A stretch of 36,555 bases of DNA from SAR116 cluster bacterium (GTDB taxonomy: Bacteria > Pseudomonadota > Alphaproteobacteria > Puniceispirillales > Puniceispirillaceae), in the NCBI GenBank assembly GCA_004212735.1, contig SHBD01000017.1, positions 1-36,555 of the forward strand. The letters are read 5' to 3'. Position 1 is the stretch's first letter; the number at the start of each line of letters is the position of its first letter. The notes beneath the pieces are model-generated. The model searched no databases and had not been told where the DNA came from. It saw only the letters and a program-made list of their open reading frames with translations. Position numbers and translations under genes: made by a program. Of the stretch, positions 8,992-17,607 are shown piece by piece.

Positions 8992-9083
8992 TTCAAAGCA
9001 TCGCCTCTGCAAAAAAGTGTTACTGATAAAGGTGGTTTACAAACGGAACATTCAGAAATGCACCGTTTGATAGAGTTTTCCAT

Positions 9084-10070
9084 ATGTTTTTCATGCGGTT
9101 TAACTACTCTCAACTTCCCACGGAGGACCGAATCATAATTTCACGTTACACATTGACCGCCCTGTTATTTGTTGGTGCGCTTGGCGCCGTGCGTGGCAGC
9201 GTGCCTGCCATCTCAAAAATAGTAATCCTCGGCGGAATTGATCCAATTTTTTACGCAGCCTCCATTTCGCTTTTTGGAGGTTTACTGCTCATTTTGGTCA
9301 ACCGCGTCCTTGGCTGGACCACACCGTTGACAATGCAGGTCGTGCGGTTCTCATTAATCGGCGGATTTGTCGGCATCACCATTCCACATATCATTTTCTT
9401 TAACGGTATCCAGAGCGTGGATGTTGGCATTGCCTCGGCAATGATCAGCGGCGTCCCCATCATCATTTATGTGCTTTCACTGATATTTAAACAGGAGACA
9501 TTCGCAATCGGGCGCTTCACGGGTGTTTTGTTTGGCCTCATGGGCGTTGCTTTGATTGCGGGTGCCGGAATAACAGAAGAGGCGCTGATCACTGCGTCTT
9601 TCGTTGGTATAGCACTCATTCTGTTATCCACCTTTTTCTATGCTTCAAATGTGGTCTACATATCGCTGTATCTGCCCGACAACTTATCCCGCATGCAGGC
9701 TGCTGCATGGATGATGATCTTTGGGTCGCTGCCAATTTGGCTCTACATCCTAATCGGTCATGATCTGTCTCTGATATCCAGAACCGCGCAAAATCCAGCC
9801 TTCATCTTTCTGCTGCTCCATTGTTTCGTTTCGGGTCTGGCTTACTATCTTTCTTTTTACATCATCTCAAATTACGGACCTGTGATTTACTCAGTGGCGG
9901 CCTATCTGATGGTTGCGTTCGGCATATTCGTTGGGGTGATCGCATTCGGTGAAAGTTACGCAACTTTTGATATGGTTGGCGTTGGGTTGATCATCCTTGG
10001 GGTTATTGCTGTGACCATGAAACGAAATCAAACTGGCACTGAACCAAGGCTTGATCCGCCGCAGACATAA
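9084..10070 (+). CDS. EamA/DMT-superfamily transporter
   Basis: This 328-residue inner-membrane protein has about ten hydrophobic helices arranged as two EamA repeats. It is typical of drug/metabolite transporters that export amino acids, amines or metabolites. Family-like segments include GGIDPIFYAASISLFGG in the first repeat and YSVAAYLMVAFGIFVGVIAFGE in the last. The true start is uncertain: ATG codons at 9084 and 9093 have only weak ribosome sites, while a strong GGAGG at 9122-9126 has no downstream ATG/GTG/TTG at good spacing. It is divergent from the reductase. Its 3' end overlaps the convergent SDR gene by 43 bases. Substrate unknown; export of a pathway intermediate is plausible. Confidence 0.85.
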   Translation: MFFMRFNYSQLPTEDRIIISRYTLTALLFVGALGAVRGSVPAISKIVILGGIDPIFYAASISLFGGLLLILVNRVLGWTTPLTMQVVRFSLIGGFVGITIPHIIFFNGIQSVDVGIASAMISGVPIIIYVLSLIFKQETFAIGRFTGVLFGLMGVALIAGAGITEEALITASFVGIALILLSTFFYASNVVYISLYLPDNLSRMQAAAWMMIFGSLPIWLYILIGHDLSLISRTAQNPAFIFLLLHCFVSGLAYYLSFYIISNYGPVIYSVAAYLMVAFGIFVGVIAFGESYATFDMVGVGLIILGVIAVTMKRNQTGTEPRLDPPQT

Positions 10071-10750
10071 AGCGTTTGCCCGGTGATGAAGGTGGCTTCG
10101 TCTGACATGAGAAACGCCACCATGCCAGCCACATCTTCAGGCCGGCCAAAACGTCCAAGGGGAATCTTGTCCAGCTTTTGTTGACGGATGGCACTGCCAG
10201 GTGGGTTGTTTTTGACAAACAACTCGGTCTCCACAGGGCCCGGAGCAATGGCGTTGCAGCAAATATTGTATTTGCCCAACTCGAGTGCCCAGGTTCTTGC
10301 GAAACTTGCGACGGCCGCTTTTGATGCTGAGTAGGCCGTACGTGTCGCAAATCCCAAAATCAACTCAGAGGAAATATTGACCACCCGCCCTTGTCTATTT
10401 TTGATCAGTGAGGGGATGATGGCTGCCGACAACTCAGCCACCGCAGTCGTGTTTACATCCATCACCCCCGCATAAATCTGATGATCAAACTCCTCAATCA
10501 AATTGGGGGTCGCGATTCCAGCATTGTTAACCAAGCCAAAAATATCGTCACGTTTGCCCAGATTTGCGAACACGGCGCGCCTGCCATCAGAATCCATCAA
10601 ATCGCAGGGCACGTGCAAGATATCTGTCGACGCAGGTTCAGTGCGGCTGAGTGAGATGACAGCAAAGCCCTTTGATAGCAAACACTCACAGGTTGCAGCG
10701 CCAATCCCACGACTACCGCCAGTCACAATCACCATTTTTTTATCTGACAT
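10028..10750 (-). CDS. SDR-family NAD(P)-dependent oxidoreductase (FabG-like)
   Basis: This 240-residue classical short-chain dehydrogenase interconverts an alcohol and a ketone. The cofactor motif is TGGSRGIG (10-17) and NNAG is at 75-78. The catalytic residues are N100, a serine in ISSE (127-128), Y140 and K144 (YSASK). The PGPVETEL segment and the C-terminal FITGQTLYVCGG segment are typical of FabG-like members. The start is ATG at 10750 with GGAAGAG 8 bases upstream. The last 43 bases overlap the convergent EamA gene. It is divergent from Rieske oxygenase 2 across 257 bases. A dihydrodiol or hydroxy-intermediate dehydrogenase role would fit the oxygenase context, but the substrate cannot be deduced. 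Confidence 0.9.
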   Translation of the reverse strand: MSDKKMVIVTGGSRGIGAATCECLLSKGFAVISLSRTEPASTDILHVPCDLMDSDGRRAVFANLGKRDDIFGLVNNAGIATPNLIEEFDHQIYAGVMDVNTTAVAELSAAIIPSLIKNRQGRVVNISSELILGFATRTAYSASKAAVASFARTWALELGKYNICCNAIAPGPVETELFVKNNPPGSAIRQQKLDKIPLGRFGRPEDVAGMVAFLMSDEATFITGQTLYVCGGSSLGSVPV

Positions 10751-10847
10751 TTAAAACGCTCTTCCAACTGATCCGTTATTCGCAGAACTCGCAGTAAATA
10801 TCCTGTAACCAGTCTGTTGTTAAGTATAGACAAAAATATTTCTCTTC

Positions 10848-10891
10848 ACGCAACAAATTTTCTTGATACGCAACCAGAATTCGATTTAACT
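10848..10891. promoter_or_regulatory. Candidate promoter and direct repeats upstream of Rieske oxygenase 2
   Basis: Two ACGCAAC copies (10848-10854 and 10868-10874) start exactly 20 bases apart, about two helical turns. They lie in the divergent gap between the SDR and Rieske oxygenase 2 genes. The second copy overlaps a possible rightward promoter: TTGATA at 10863-10868, a 17-base spacer and TTAACT at 10886-10891. On the other strand a TATACT hexamer lies around 10826-10831. This is suggestive only. Confidence 0.3.
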
Positions 10892-11007
10892 AATGTCCAA
10901 GGGATACAAACTTTCGCATTTTGGCGTGCGGCCACGTGACAGCGCCGCTTGGCAAACGGTGGTTTTCATCTTCTGACGATTAGATCACTTAGATTGGGAT
11001 TGAGGTT

Positions 11008-12390
11008 ATGGAAGACTATCGCGAGATCATCAAAGAATGGCGGCAGCGACCAAATGAAACTTATGGCGGTTATCATTTGGCTGACCGCCCTGCCCCAGAT
11101 CCGGAACTCACTGAGACAGGTCCACGCACTCCAGCTGGAGAATATTGGCGCCGTTTCTGGTTTCCAATTTGCCTGTCGGAGGAAGTGACAAACAGACCGC
11201 TTCGCAAGAGGATTCTCAGCGAAGATTTGGTTGTCTACCGCGATGGTGAAGGCAATTGTGGTCTTTTGCACCTGCATTGCAGCCACAGGAACATGTCACT
11301 CGAATTTGGCATAATCGAGGAAAGAGGCATTCGCTGCGCGTATCATGGGTGGCTATATGACTATGATGGCACGGTGATGGAAACACCAGGCGAGCCAGCA
11401 GGAAGCCCATTGTGCGAGAAAGTCAAGCAGGGCGCCTACCCCGTCCAGGAATTTCAGGGATTGGTGTTCGCCTATATGGGGCCGATGTCCGAGATACCTG
11501 ATTTTCCCATGTATGACACTTTTGATTTGGATGGACATGAATTGGTGCCGTATCGGCTGAGTTACCCGTGTAACTATCTGCAAGTCGCAGAAAACACCAT
11601 GGATCCGATTCACACTGTCTATCTGCACACCCTGGTGGGTGAGACTCAATTTGAAGAAACCTGGGGAATCACTCCTGTTCTAAAGTTTAATGATGGCGAG
11701 ACCGGTCTTTATTCCACCCTGACTTATCGTGTCGATGATATGATCTGGGTGCGAACACAGCAGACGGTGTTTCCAACTTTTTCCCACGTTGGAGCCTTTT
11801 GGGAGACCGGCAAGGATGAAAAATATTTCGTGCGTTCCAGCATTACCAAATGGACCGTGCCAATCGATGACACGAATAGCATGATCATTGCCTGGCGGCA
11901 TTTCGGCCCGGCGATTGACCCTGATGGCAAAGGCAAACGTGACGAGGTAAAGATCGAGTCCGTTGATTTCGAGGGGCAAACCGAAGCGCGTGACTATGAT
12001 GAAATGCAGCGCAACCCCGGTGATTACGAGGCGCAGGTGTCAATCGGTCCGATCGCACGACATGCCGCAGAGAATCTTGGCAAAACTGACCAAGGTGTGA
12101 TGATGCTGCGGAACAGGCTCAGACGGGGCATCAGAGACGTGGCCAACGGCAAACCCGTTGTGCATTACGACGGGGACAAGCCGATCAAGAATCTTTACAC
12201 GCAAGACACCGTGATGCCCATTCCAAAACGGGATGATATGGACGATGATGAGCTGATGGCTGCCGTCGCCGAAGAGGTTATGCGGATTGTTCGTGAAGGT
12301 GACAATTTTGCCGGCGCAGAAAGAGAAGCCTTCATTATCGAAAATCTGAAAAAGATTAAATCAGATAACCGTTTTGTTGTTGGTGAATAG
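11008..12390 (+). CDS. Rieske non-heme iron oxygenase, alpha subunit (copy 2)
   Basis: This 460-residue phthalate-dioxygenase-type terminal oxygenase is a paralogue of the gene at 4065. Rieske ligands C91, H93, C110 and H113 and iron residues D199, H202 and H207 (DPIHTVYLH) sit at the same residue numbers as in copy 1. Around the Rieske cluster, 22 of 25 residues match between the copies. The probable third iron ligand is the Asp of TDQG near residue 361. GAGG at 11002-11005 precedes the ATG closely. The stop overlaps the GTG start of the first permease by one base, so oxygenase and importer are translated together. The imported compound is therefore likely the oxygenase substrate or its precursor. 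Electrons probably come from the reductase at 8038. Confidence 0.92.
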   Translation: MEDYREIIKEWRQRPNETYGGYHLADRPAPDPELTETGPRTPAGEYWRRFWFPICLSEEVTNRPLRKRILSEDLVVYRDGEGNCGLLHLHCSHRNMSLEFGIIEERGIRCAYHGWLYDYDGTVMETPGEPAGSPLCEKVKQGAYPVQEFQGLVFAYMGPMSEIPDFPMYDTFDLDGHELVPYRLSYPCNYLQVAENTMDPIHTVYLHTLVGETQFEETWGITPVLKFNDGETGLYSTLTYRVDDMIWVRTQQTVFPTFSHVGAFWETGKDEKYFVRSSITKWTVPIDDTNSMIIAWRHFGPAIDPDGKGKRDEVKIESVDFEGQTEARDYDEMQRNPGDYEAQVSIGPIARHAAENLGKTDQGVMMLRNRLRRGIRDVANGKPVVHYDGDKPIKNLYTQDTVMPIPKRDDMDDDELMAAVAEEVMRIVREGDNFAGAEREAFIIENLKKIKSDNRFVVGE

Positions 12391-13244
12391 TGGAAAATCG
12401 TTGGATTGCATATTTAATCCCACCATTCATTGTCACTCTGCTTTTGGTGGCGGGATCACAATTTGTATTCATTCAAAACAGCTTCTATCAAGACCTTGGG
12501 TTGGGTCGGACAGGAACTGATCTTACGCTGGTGAATTACTTGAATTTTTTCACCGACAGTTTCTATCTGAAAACCTTTTGGATCACGATAAAAGTGTCTG
12601 CGCTTGCCTCGCTATTTACTCTTTTTCTGGGTTTTCCGATCGCCTATGTGATCGCCAGGATGAAATCCAGATTGGCAATGTTGCTGTTAGCGGGCATCGT
12701 CGTGTCCACCTTTGTGACCATCGTGATCAAAGTCTTTGGACTGATTATCATCTTTTCCGCGGATGGTGTTTTGAACACGACGCTGATGAATTTAGGGCTT
12801 ATCGACAGAGCCTACAGCATCATTGGAACGCAAGAAGGTATTGTTGTTGGCCTGATGCACTTCACCATCGGGTTTAGTGTTTTGCTTCTCTACAGCGTGG
12901 TTGTGACCGTGCCGCCATCGTTGGAATATGCTGCACAAATCCATGGGGCATCGAGGTGGAGGGTTTACCAAAGGGTGATCATTCCCCTGTGCACGCCCGG
13001 CTTTGTCGTTGGTGGATTGATGATCTTCAACATGTGTATGGGTGCCTTTACCTCGGCCGCACTTTTGGGCGGAGGACGGGTGCTTACGCTTCCTGTGCTG
13101 GTTCAGCGAACAGTGATGATGGAGGTAAAATATTCGACAGCAGCCTCTATCGCTTTCGTTTTGCTGGTGTCTGTCATTCTCATAAATCTGATTTCATTGA
13201 TCGCGATCCGGCGCCTCAGATCAGCCCGGCTGGTCATCGCATAG
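12390..13244 (+). CDS. ABC importer permease, PotB-like (importer 1)
   Basis: This 284-residue inner-membrane permease is of the spermidine/putrescine-type (MetI fold) family, with about six transmembrane helices. The cytoplasmic coupling loop reads EYAAQIHGASRWRVYQRVII (about residues 178-197), the EAA motif that docks on the ATPase. It starts with GTG at 12390, sharing one base with the Rieske stop codon, and ends 9 bases before the second permease. It is part of a complete importer: two permeases, binding protein and ATPase. The substrate is not readable. A polyamine-like or other small cationic or N-containing compound is the usual range for this family. Confidence 0.9.
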   Translation: MENRWIAYLIPPFIVTLLLVAGSQFVFIQNSFYQDLGLGRTGTDLTLVNYLNFFTDSFYLKTFWITIKVSALASLFTLFLGFPIAYVIARMKSRLAMLLLAGIVVSTFVTIVIKVFGLIIIFSADGVLNTTLMNLGLIDRAYSIIGTQEGIVVGLMHFTIGFSVLLLYSVVVTVPPSLEYAAQIHGASRWRVYQRVIIPLCTPGFVVGGLMIFNMCMGAFTSAALLGGGRVLTLPVLVQRTVMMEVKYSTAASIAFVLLVSVILINLISLIAIRRLRSARLVIA

Positions 13245-13253
13245 AGGACAGAT

Positions 13254-14087
13254 ATGCAAACCTGGGTAGAAAAAGTTATTTTATTTGTCTGGTGCGGCTT
13301 TTCCTACGTGTTTCTGCTGTCGCCGATGGTCGTTGTCATGGGCGCTTCTTTGCATGGCGGTGAATTCTCCGCGGCGATCAAATTTCCGCCAGAGGACCCT
13401 TCTTTTCAATGGTATTCGAAAATCCCAATGCAGCAATTTGAAGCGCTGGGTTTGAGCCTGATCGTTGCCGCGGTGGCAACCTTTCTGGCAGCGCTGATCG
13501 CAGTACCGGCCGCTTTGGGCCTCGTGCGAAGCAATTTTAAGGGAAAATTTATCGTAACAACAATTTTTCGCGCACCATTGCAGATTCCAGCGATCGTCTC
13601 CGGCATCGCCTTTTTACAGTTCTATTATCTCATCTATGACAATAGCAGCCTGATGTTGGCAGGCACCATACCGGGAATGCTGATTGGCCACGTGTTTATC
13701 GCCACCCCCTTTCTGTTTGGCACAATAGTGGCGGTGCTCCAGCGCTTTGATCATCGCCTTGAAGAAGCAGCACACAGCCTTGGCGCGGGAAAATGGCGCA
13801 CCCTTTACAGGGTCACGATCCCGACAATAATGCCCGGCATATATTCAGGTGGATTATATGCTTTCATGGTGTCTTTTGCCGACGTGCCAATGTCGATCTT
13901 TTTAACAGCGCCTGGGTTCGTGACTTATCCGGTCGAACTTTTTTACGCGCTTGAGAATGACTTTGACCCCAGTATTTTGGCGTCATCGTCTTTGGTAATC
14001 ATTTTCTGCCTCATCATGCTTCTTGGGGTTCAGAAAATGGTTGGCCTTGAAACATTGCTCCGTTCGGGTGGGGGCAGTGCAAGATAA
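13254..14087 (+). CDS. ABC importer permease, PotC-like (importer 1)
   Basis: This 277-residue inner-membrane permease partners the preceding PotB-like protein. It has about six hydrophobic helices, and its EAA loop reads EEAAHSLGAGKWRTLYRVTI followed by PTIMPG. AGAGGA about 6 bases before the ATG at 13254 supports the start. It lies between the first permease and the binding-protein gene. Type-1 importers of this class need the permease heterodimer, and both members are present and intact here. Confidence 0.9.
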   Translation: MQTWVEKVILFVWCGFSYVFLLSPMVVVMGASLHGGEFSAAIKFPPEDPSFQWYSKIPMQQFEALGLSLIVAAVATFLAALIAVPAALGLVRSNFKGKFIVTTIFRAPLQIPAIVSGIAFLQFYYLIYDNSSLMLAGTIPGMLIGHVFIATPFLFGTIVAVLQRFDHRLEEAAHSLGAGKWRTLYRVTIPTIMPGIYSGGLYAFMVSFADVPMSIFLTAPGFVTYPVELFYALENDFDPSILASSSLVIIFCLIMLLGVQKMVGLETLLRSGGGSAR

Positions 14088-14119
14088 GATAAGTGAGTGT
14101 TAACCAAAGGGAGAAAGTT

Positions 14120-15190
14120 ATGAACAAAATAACAAAAACTTTTACATCAGTCGCGATGGCAGTTGGGATAGTCTCTGCTGTTGCCACCTCTGCCACGGCG
14201 GGTGAATTTGATGGCGTAACCTTGAAGGTAGCTACATGGGGTGGCTCCTGGAAGGAAAATATGGAAAAAGTCATCGTGCCTAAATTTGAGGCGCTCGGTG
14301 GTAAAATCGAATTTGTCACAGGAAGTCCGGCATCAAGCTTTGCAAAGCTGGTGGCCGGCAGAGGTAGAGCACCATTCGACGTTATGGAAGTGTTAGACGC
14401 ACAGGTTGGTGACTTTGCGCAGGTTGACTATCTGCAGCCTATCAACCTTGACCTCATTCCCAACAAATCGAACCTCCAGCCGTTCCAATATAACACCACC
14501 TATGTCGGTAGCTGGTTCACCCAAGAGGTAATTTGTTACAACACCGAAAAATTCAGTGAGCTCGGAATTCCAGCCCCAAAAACCTATGCTGATCTGGCTG
14601 TACCAGCCCTTCAGGACAAGGTCTCATTGCCTGACATTAACTCAGGTGCCGGTCTGGCGAATTTTGGCGGCGTTATTTTTGCAGCAGGTGGAGACGAGCA
14701 GAACATCCAGCCCGGCCTCGATTTGATGGCAAAGATCAATGCCACCAAATTCTGGAAGCGCGGTGGAGAAACAAAGACACAGTTTGAAACAGGCGATATC
14801 TACGCCGCAGTGGTCCATGCAGGATGGTGTGCAAGAGCGGCACGTGCTGGCTCTCCGGTGATGTCAGTTCATCCTGAAATCAAGCCTGGTGTGAAGGGTC
14901 TGGCCAAAGAAGGATGGCTTGGCATCATGAAGTCCAGCGAGAATGTGGCAGCTGCCCATTGGTTCATCAATGAGTATCTCACCACTGATTTTCAGTATGA
15001 GTATGCGATCAACAGCGGTGTGTTCCCATTGAACTCAGAAGCCATTGAAAAAATGAAATCCGACGAAATCAATGCGCGTCTGATGGAAATGGATGCTGGA
15101 AACATCTCAAAAATGCTCCGCATCGATTACAACAAAGTGGACAAGACAGCTTGGATTGATGGCTGGAACAAGACACTGACAACCAACTAG
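14120..15190 (+). CDS. ABC importer periplasmic binding protein, PotD-like (importer 1)
   Basis: This 356-residue secreted binding protein has a signal peptide: basic MNKITK, a hydrophobic stretch, and likely cleavage after SATA near residue 27. The mature protein begins with the VATWGGSWKENMEK pattern typical of spermidine/putrescine-type binding proteins. It captures the substrate in the periplasm for the two permeases upstream. ATG at 14120 was chosen over an upstream in-frame codon at 14093 because AAAGGGAG lies about 6 bases before it and the signal peptide then starts properly. The ligand cannot be deduced from the sequence. The co-translated Rieske oxygenase suggests an organic compound that is then oxidised. 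Confidence 0.92.
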   Translation: MNKITKTFTSVAMAVGIVSAVATSATAGEFDGVTLKVATWGGSWKENMEKVIVPKFEALGGKIEFVTGSPASSFAKLVAGRGRAPFDVMEVLDAQVGDFAQVDYLQPINLDLIPNKSNLQPFQYNTTYVGSWFTQEVICYNTEKFSELGIPAPKTYADLAVPALQDKVSLPDINSGAGLANFGGVIFAAGGDEQNIQPGLDLMAKINATKFWKRGGETKTQFETGDIYAAVVHAGWCARAARAGSPVMSVHPEIKPGVKGLAKEGWLGIMKSSENVAAAHWFINEYLTTDFQYEYAINSGVFPLNSEAIEKMKSDEINARLMEMDAGNISKMLRIDYNKVDKTAWIDGWNKTLTTN

Positions 15191-15198
15191 TCGTTGGT
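15182..15198 (+). terminator. Hairpin spanning the binding-protein stop codon
   Basis: Arms ACCAAC (15182-15187) and GTTGGT (15193-15198) flank a 5-base loop that contains the stop codon. There is no strong U-run, so it is more likely an mRNA-stabilising or attenuating hairpin between the binding protein and the ATPase than a full terminator. Confidence 0.3.
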
Positions 15199-15242
15199 CG
15201 AAAGTATAAACAAAACAACGTCGCTGAGTTTGGTTGGGTAAA

Positions 15243-16310
15243 ATGTCCGGTGTAAAACTTGATAATATCGTGAAAAGCTACGGGTCAACTGTTGCCGTAA
15301 ATGATGTCTCTTTGGACATCAAGGAGGGTGAGTTTCTCACCCTTCTCGGGCCATCTGGCTGTGGTAAAACGACAACATTGCGTTTGATATCGGGCTTTAT
15401 CCAGCCGACCAGCGGCGCTATTCATTTTGGCGATAAAGATGTGACAGGGATTGCCCCACAGCATCGACAAATCGGCATGGTATTTCAAGACTATGCCCTA
15501 TTTCCCCATTTAACGGTAAGCGAAAATATTGGCTTTGGCTTGGTTGAACGTCGCTATGATAAGGCGGCAATCAAGAAACGCGTAGATGAGTTGTTGGCAT
15601 TGATCAAACTTGAAGAAGCTGCCGACCGCTACCCAAGTGAGATTTCCGGTGGTCAGGCACAGCGGGTTGCCGTGGCGCGAGCCGTGGCTCACCCCCCTAG
15701 TGTCTTGCTGATGGATGAACCTTTGGGCGCGCTTGACCTGAAACTTCGTGAAACGATGCAGACAGAGCTTAGGCGTATTCAACAGGAACTTGGCATCACT
15801 GCTGTTTATGTGACGCATGATCAATCTGAAGCGATGAATATGTCCGACAGAATTGTCGTGATGAATGCAGGCATCATTGAGCAAATCGGCTCACCAAAAG
15901 GTATATATGCGAATCCACAATCTGTTTTTGTGGCAAATTTCATTGGTCAGGTGAATATTCTGGACTGCCATGTAACAACTCAAGTCGATAAAACGACTGA
16001 ACTTGATTACCACGGTCAAAAGATCACGGCACAAATTGAAAAATCATTGCGACAAGGAACAGCCATATTTCTGGCGATCCGGCCCGAGGATATCAAGATC
16101 ACGGCAAGAGCCGCTGGCAAATCGCAAAATAGTCTAAAAGGCGTTGTCTCAGAGGCATTGTTCTCAGGCAATGTCATGAAAATATCGGTAGCCCTTGATA
16201 GTGGCGATGTGATCAAAGTCGAGTGCCAGCCAAAGGCGAATAGCTTTGACATTGGTGACCATGTGCATGTCAATTGGTTGCCAGAAGATTGCAACATTCT
16301 GTTAAACTAG
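15243..16310 (+). CDS. ABC importer ATPase, PotA-like (importer 1)
   Basis: This 355-residue ATPase energises importer 1. Walker A is GPSGCGKTT (36-44), the Q-loop lies in GMVFQDYALFPH, the signature is ISGGQAQR (Ile replacing the usual Leu), Walker B is LLMDEPLGALD, and the switch His is in YVTHDQSEA. A C-terminal TOBE-type domain with AIRPEDI follows. ATG at 15243 is preferred over a TTG three codons upstream. A typical Shine-Dalgarno is absent, with only a G-rich stretch. Two orphan paralogues follow within 20 bases and 9 bases, so they are probably in the same transcript. Confidence 0.93.
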   Translation: MSGVKLDNIVKSYGSTVAVNDVSLDIKEGEFLTLLGPSGCGKTTTLRLISGFIQPTSGAIHFGDKDVTGIAPQHRQIGMVFQDYALFPHLTVSENIGFGLVERRYDKAAIKKRVDELLALIKLEEAADRYPSEISGGQAQRVAVARAVAHPPSVLLMDEPLGALDLKLRETMQTELRRIQQELGITAVYVTHDQSEAMNMSDRIVVMNAGIIEQIGSPKGIYANPQSVFVANFIGQVNILDCHVTTQVDKTTELDYHGQKITAQIEKSLRQGTAIFLAIRPEDIKITARAAGKSQNSLKGVVSEALFSGNVMKISVALDSGDVIKVECQPKANSFDIGDHVHVNWLPEDCNILLN

Positions 16311-16329
16311 ACCTGGTGAGGATGATATT

Positions 16330-16956
16330 ATGGACCGAATATCTGTCAATCCGGGCTCCGTGGAATGGTCCGGCGAAAACCCCGGCATTTATCTCAAGTC
16401 AGACCCTGATGGTGATTATTCAGTTGTAGCGCTGTTTTTCAGGATTGTGTTGTCACCGCATGGACGAGGTGTTGGCGCCATCATCCTTGGCGATCCTGAC
16501 ACCGCGGCCGGCTATCCAGAGGTTCCAAATCTGTGCCTCACTGATAATCGCCCCATGATGACGTATCTGCTCGATAATTTTGCCTCCAAATTTCCAACAT
16601 TAGTCGGCAGGGCCGGTGTTGAGGCGATGAGTTGGCATGACGTTACCAAGAACAATCAAGATAATCGCAACATGCCACACAGCTACAGCGAGGAACTGAC
16701 TGCGGGTGACGTAACCGTACAAATGACATGGAAAGACCTTCAGCCACCGATGGCCATTGAGGTCGGCCCCAATGAATCTGCCACCAAAGCGCATGATATG
16801 TATGCCGTATTTTTGGAGGCCACCGATGCGCGGATCACGATAAATGGAACGGCATTGCAAGGTCAGGTGGTTGACCGGCAGTTTTTTGGCCGGACGATGA
16901 GCACCGCTTTTCTGGCATTATCTGAAACCTGGGTTAATCCTAACGAGAATGGGTGA
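16330..16956 (+). CDS. Conserved-looking protein of unknown function (tandem paralogue A)
   Basis: This is a 208-residue soluble protein without signal peptide or membrane segments. I do not recognise a family. It is clearly related to the next gene. Shared landmarks are VEWSGENPGIYLK (13-25), DGDYSV then LFFRIV, a central DN-R/E-x-M region, and a C-terminal STAFLALSETWVNP. A strong GAGG lies 8 bases before the ATG at 16330. It sits 19 bases after the ATPase of importer 1 and 9 bases before paralogue B. The conserved Trp, Asp and Glu residues could form a ligand pocket or enzyme site. It is acidic overall. A substrate-processing enzyme, or a small-molecule-binding pair acting downstream of uptake, would fit, but no function can be claimed. 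Confidence 0.75.
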   Translation: MDRISVNPGSVEWSGENPGIYLKSDPDGDYSVVALFFRIVLSPHGRGVGAIILGDPDTAAGYPEVPNLCLTDNRPMMTYLLDNFASKFPTLVGRAGVEAMSWHDVTKNNQDNRNMPHSYSEELTAGDVTVQMTWKDLQPPMAIEVGPNESATKAHDMYAVFLEATDARITINGTALQGQVVDRQFFGRTMSTAFLALSETWVNPNENG

Positions 16957-16965
16957 GGAAAGACC

Positions 16966-17589
16966 ATGCCAATAAAACCAAATGTGAGAACAGGTGGCGT
17001 CGATTGGACGGGTGAGAATCCGGGAATGCTTCTGAAAACCGATCCAGCGGGCGACTGGTCAGTTTTGATGCTTTTTTTCCGGATCGTTTGGTCGCCTGTT
17101 GGCCCTGGCAATATTCTGTTGTTGTATGAAAATCCCGGCAAAGGCGCTGGCTTGCCAGAATGCTGCAATGTGATCATGGCGGATAATGAAGCGCTACGTG
17201 ACTACATCAAGACCGGTTTCATCGAAAAGCTGGGCACCTTTAGTGATGCCCCTGCATATGCGGCGTCCTCACAACTGACCATTGATAATGTCGTTAGCGA
17301 TGGAGACCCGTGTGGAGATTTCTACAGCGAGACTGTGACGGGTGGCGGTTTGACAATCAAATTGGTCTGGGAAGAGCTGGGCAAGCCAACGGCACTTGAA
17401 TTGCCGCCGGAGCTCACCGGTACCGGTGAGCACGTTATGTATAGCCTGCTTGTTGACTCAAAATCTTGTTATGTTGAGGTCAATGGACGGCGACTTGAAG
17501 GGCATCCTGTGCCTCGTGAGCAGGCGGGCCTGCCGCTCTCAACAGCGTTTCTGTATTACTCGGAAACCTGGATTTTTCCCGACAAGTGA
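16966..17589 (+). CDS. Conserved-looking protein of unknown function (tandem paralogue B)
   Basis: This 207-residue paralogue of the preceding gene shares VDWTGENPGMLLK, DPAGDWSV with LFFRIVWSP, and the C-terminal STAFLYYSETWIFP. The middle third differs more, including a CC pair (PECCNV) and extra cysteines not shared with paralogue A. GAGG about 8 bases before ATG at 16966 supports the start, and the gene begins 9 bases after paralogue A ends. Divergence together with retained order suggests a heteromeric pair or two successive steps rather than a recent duplication. It is the last gene of the rightward operon and converges on the GlcG-like gene 18 bases away. Function unknown. Confidence 0.75.
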   Translation: MPIKPNVRTGGVDWTGENPGMLLKTDPAGDWSVLMLFFRIVWSPVGPGNILLLYENPGKGAGLPECCNVIMADNEALRDYIKTGFIEKLGTFSDAPAYAASSQLTIDNVVSDGDPCGDFYSETVTGGGLTIKLVWEELGKPTALELPPELTGTGEHVMYSLLVDSKSCYVEVNGRRLEGHPVPREQAGLPLSTAFLYYSETWIFPDK

Positions 17590-17607
17590 CCGTGGAGTCA
17601 TAACCGG

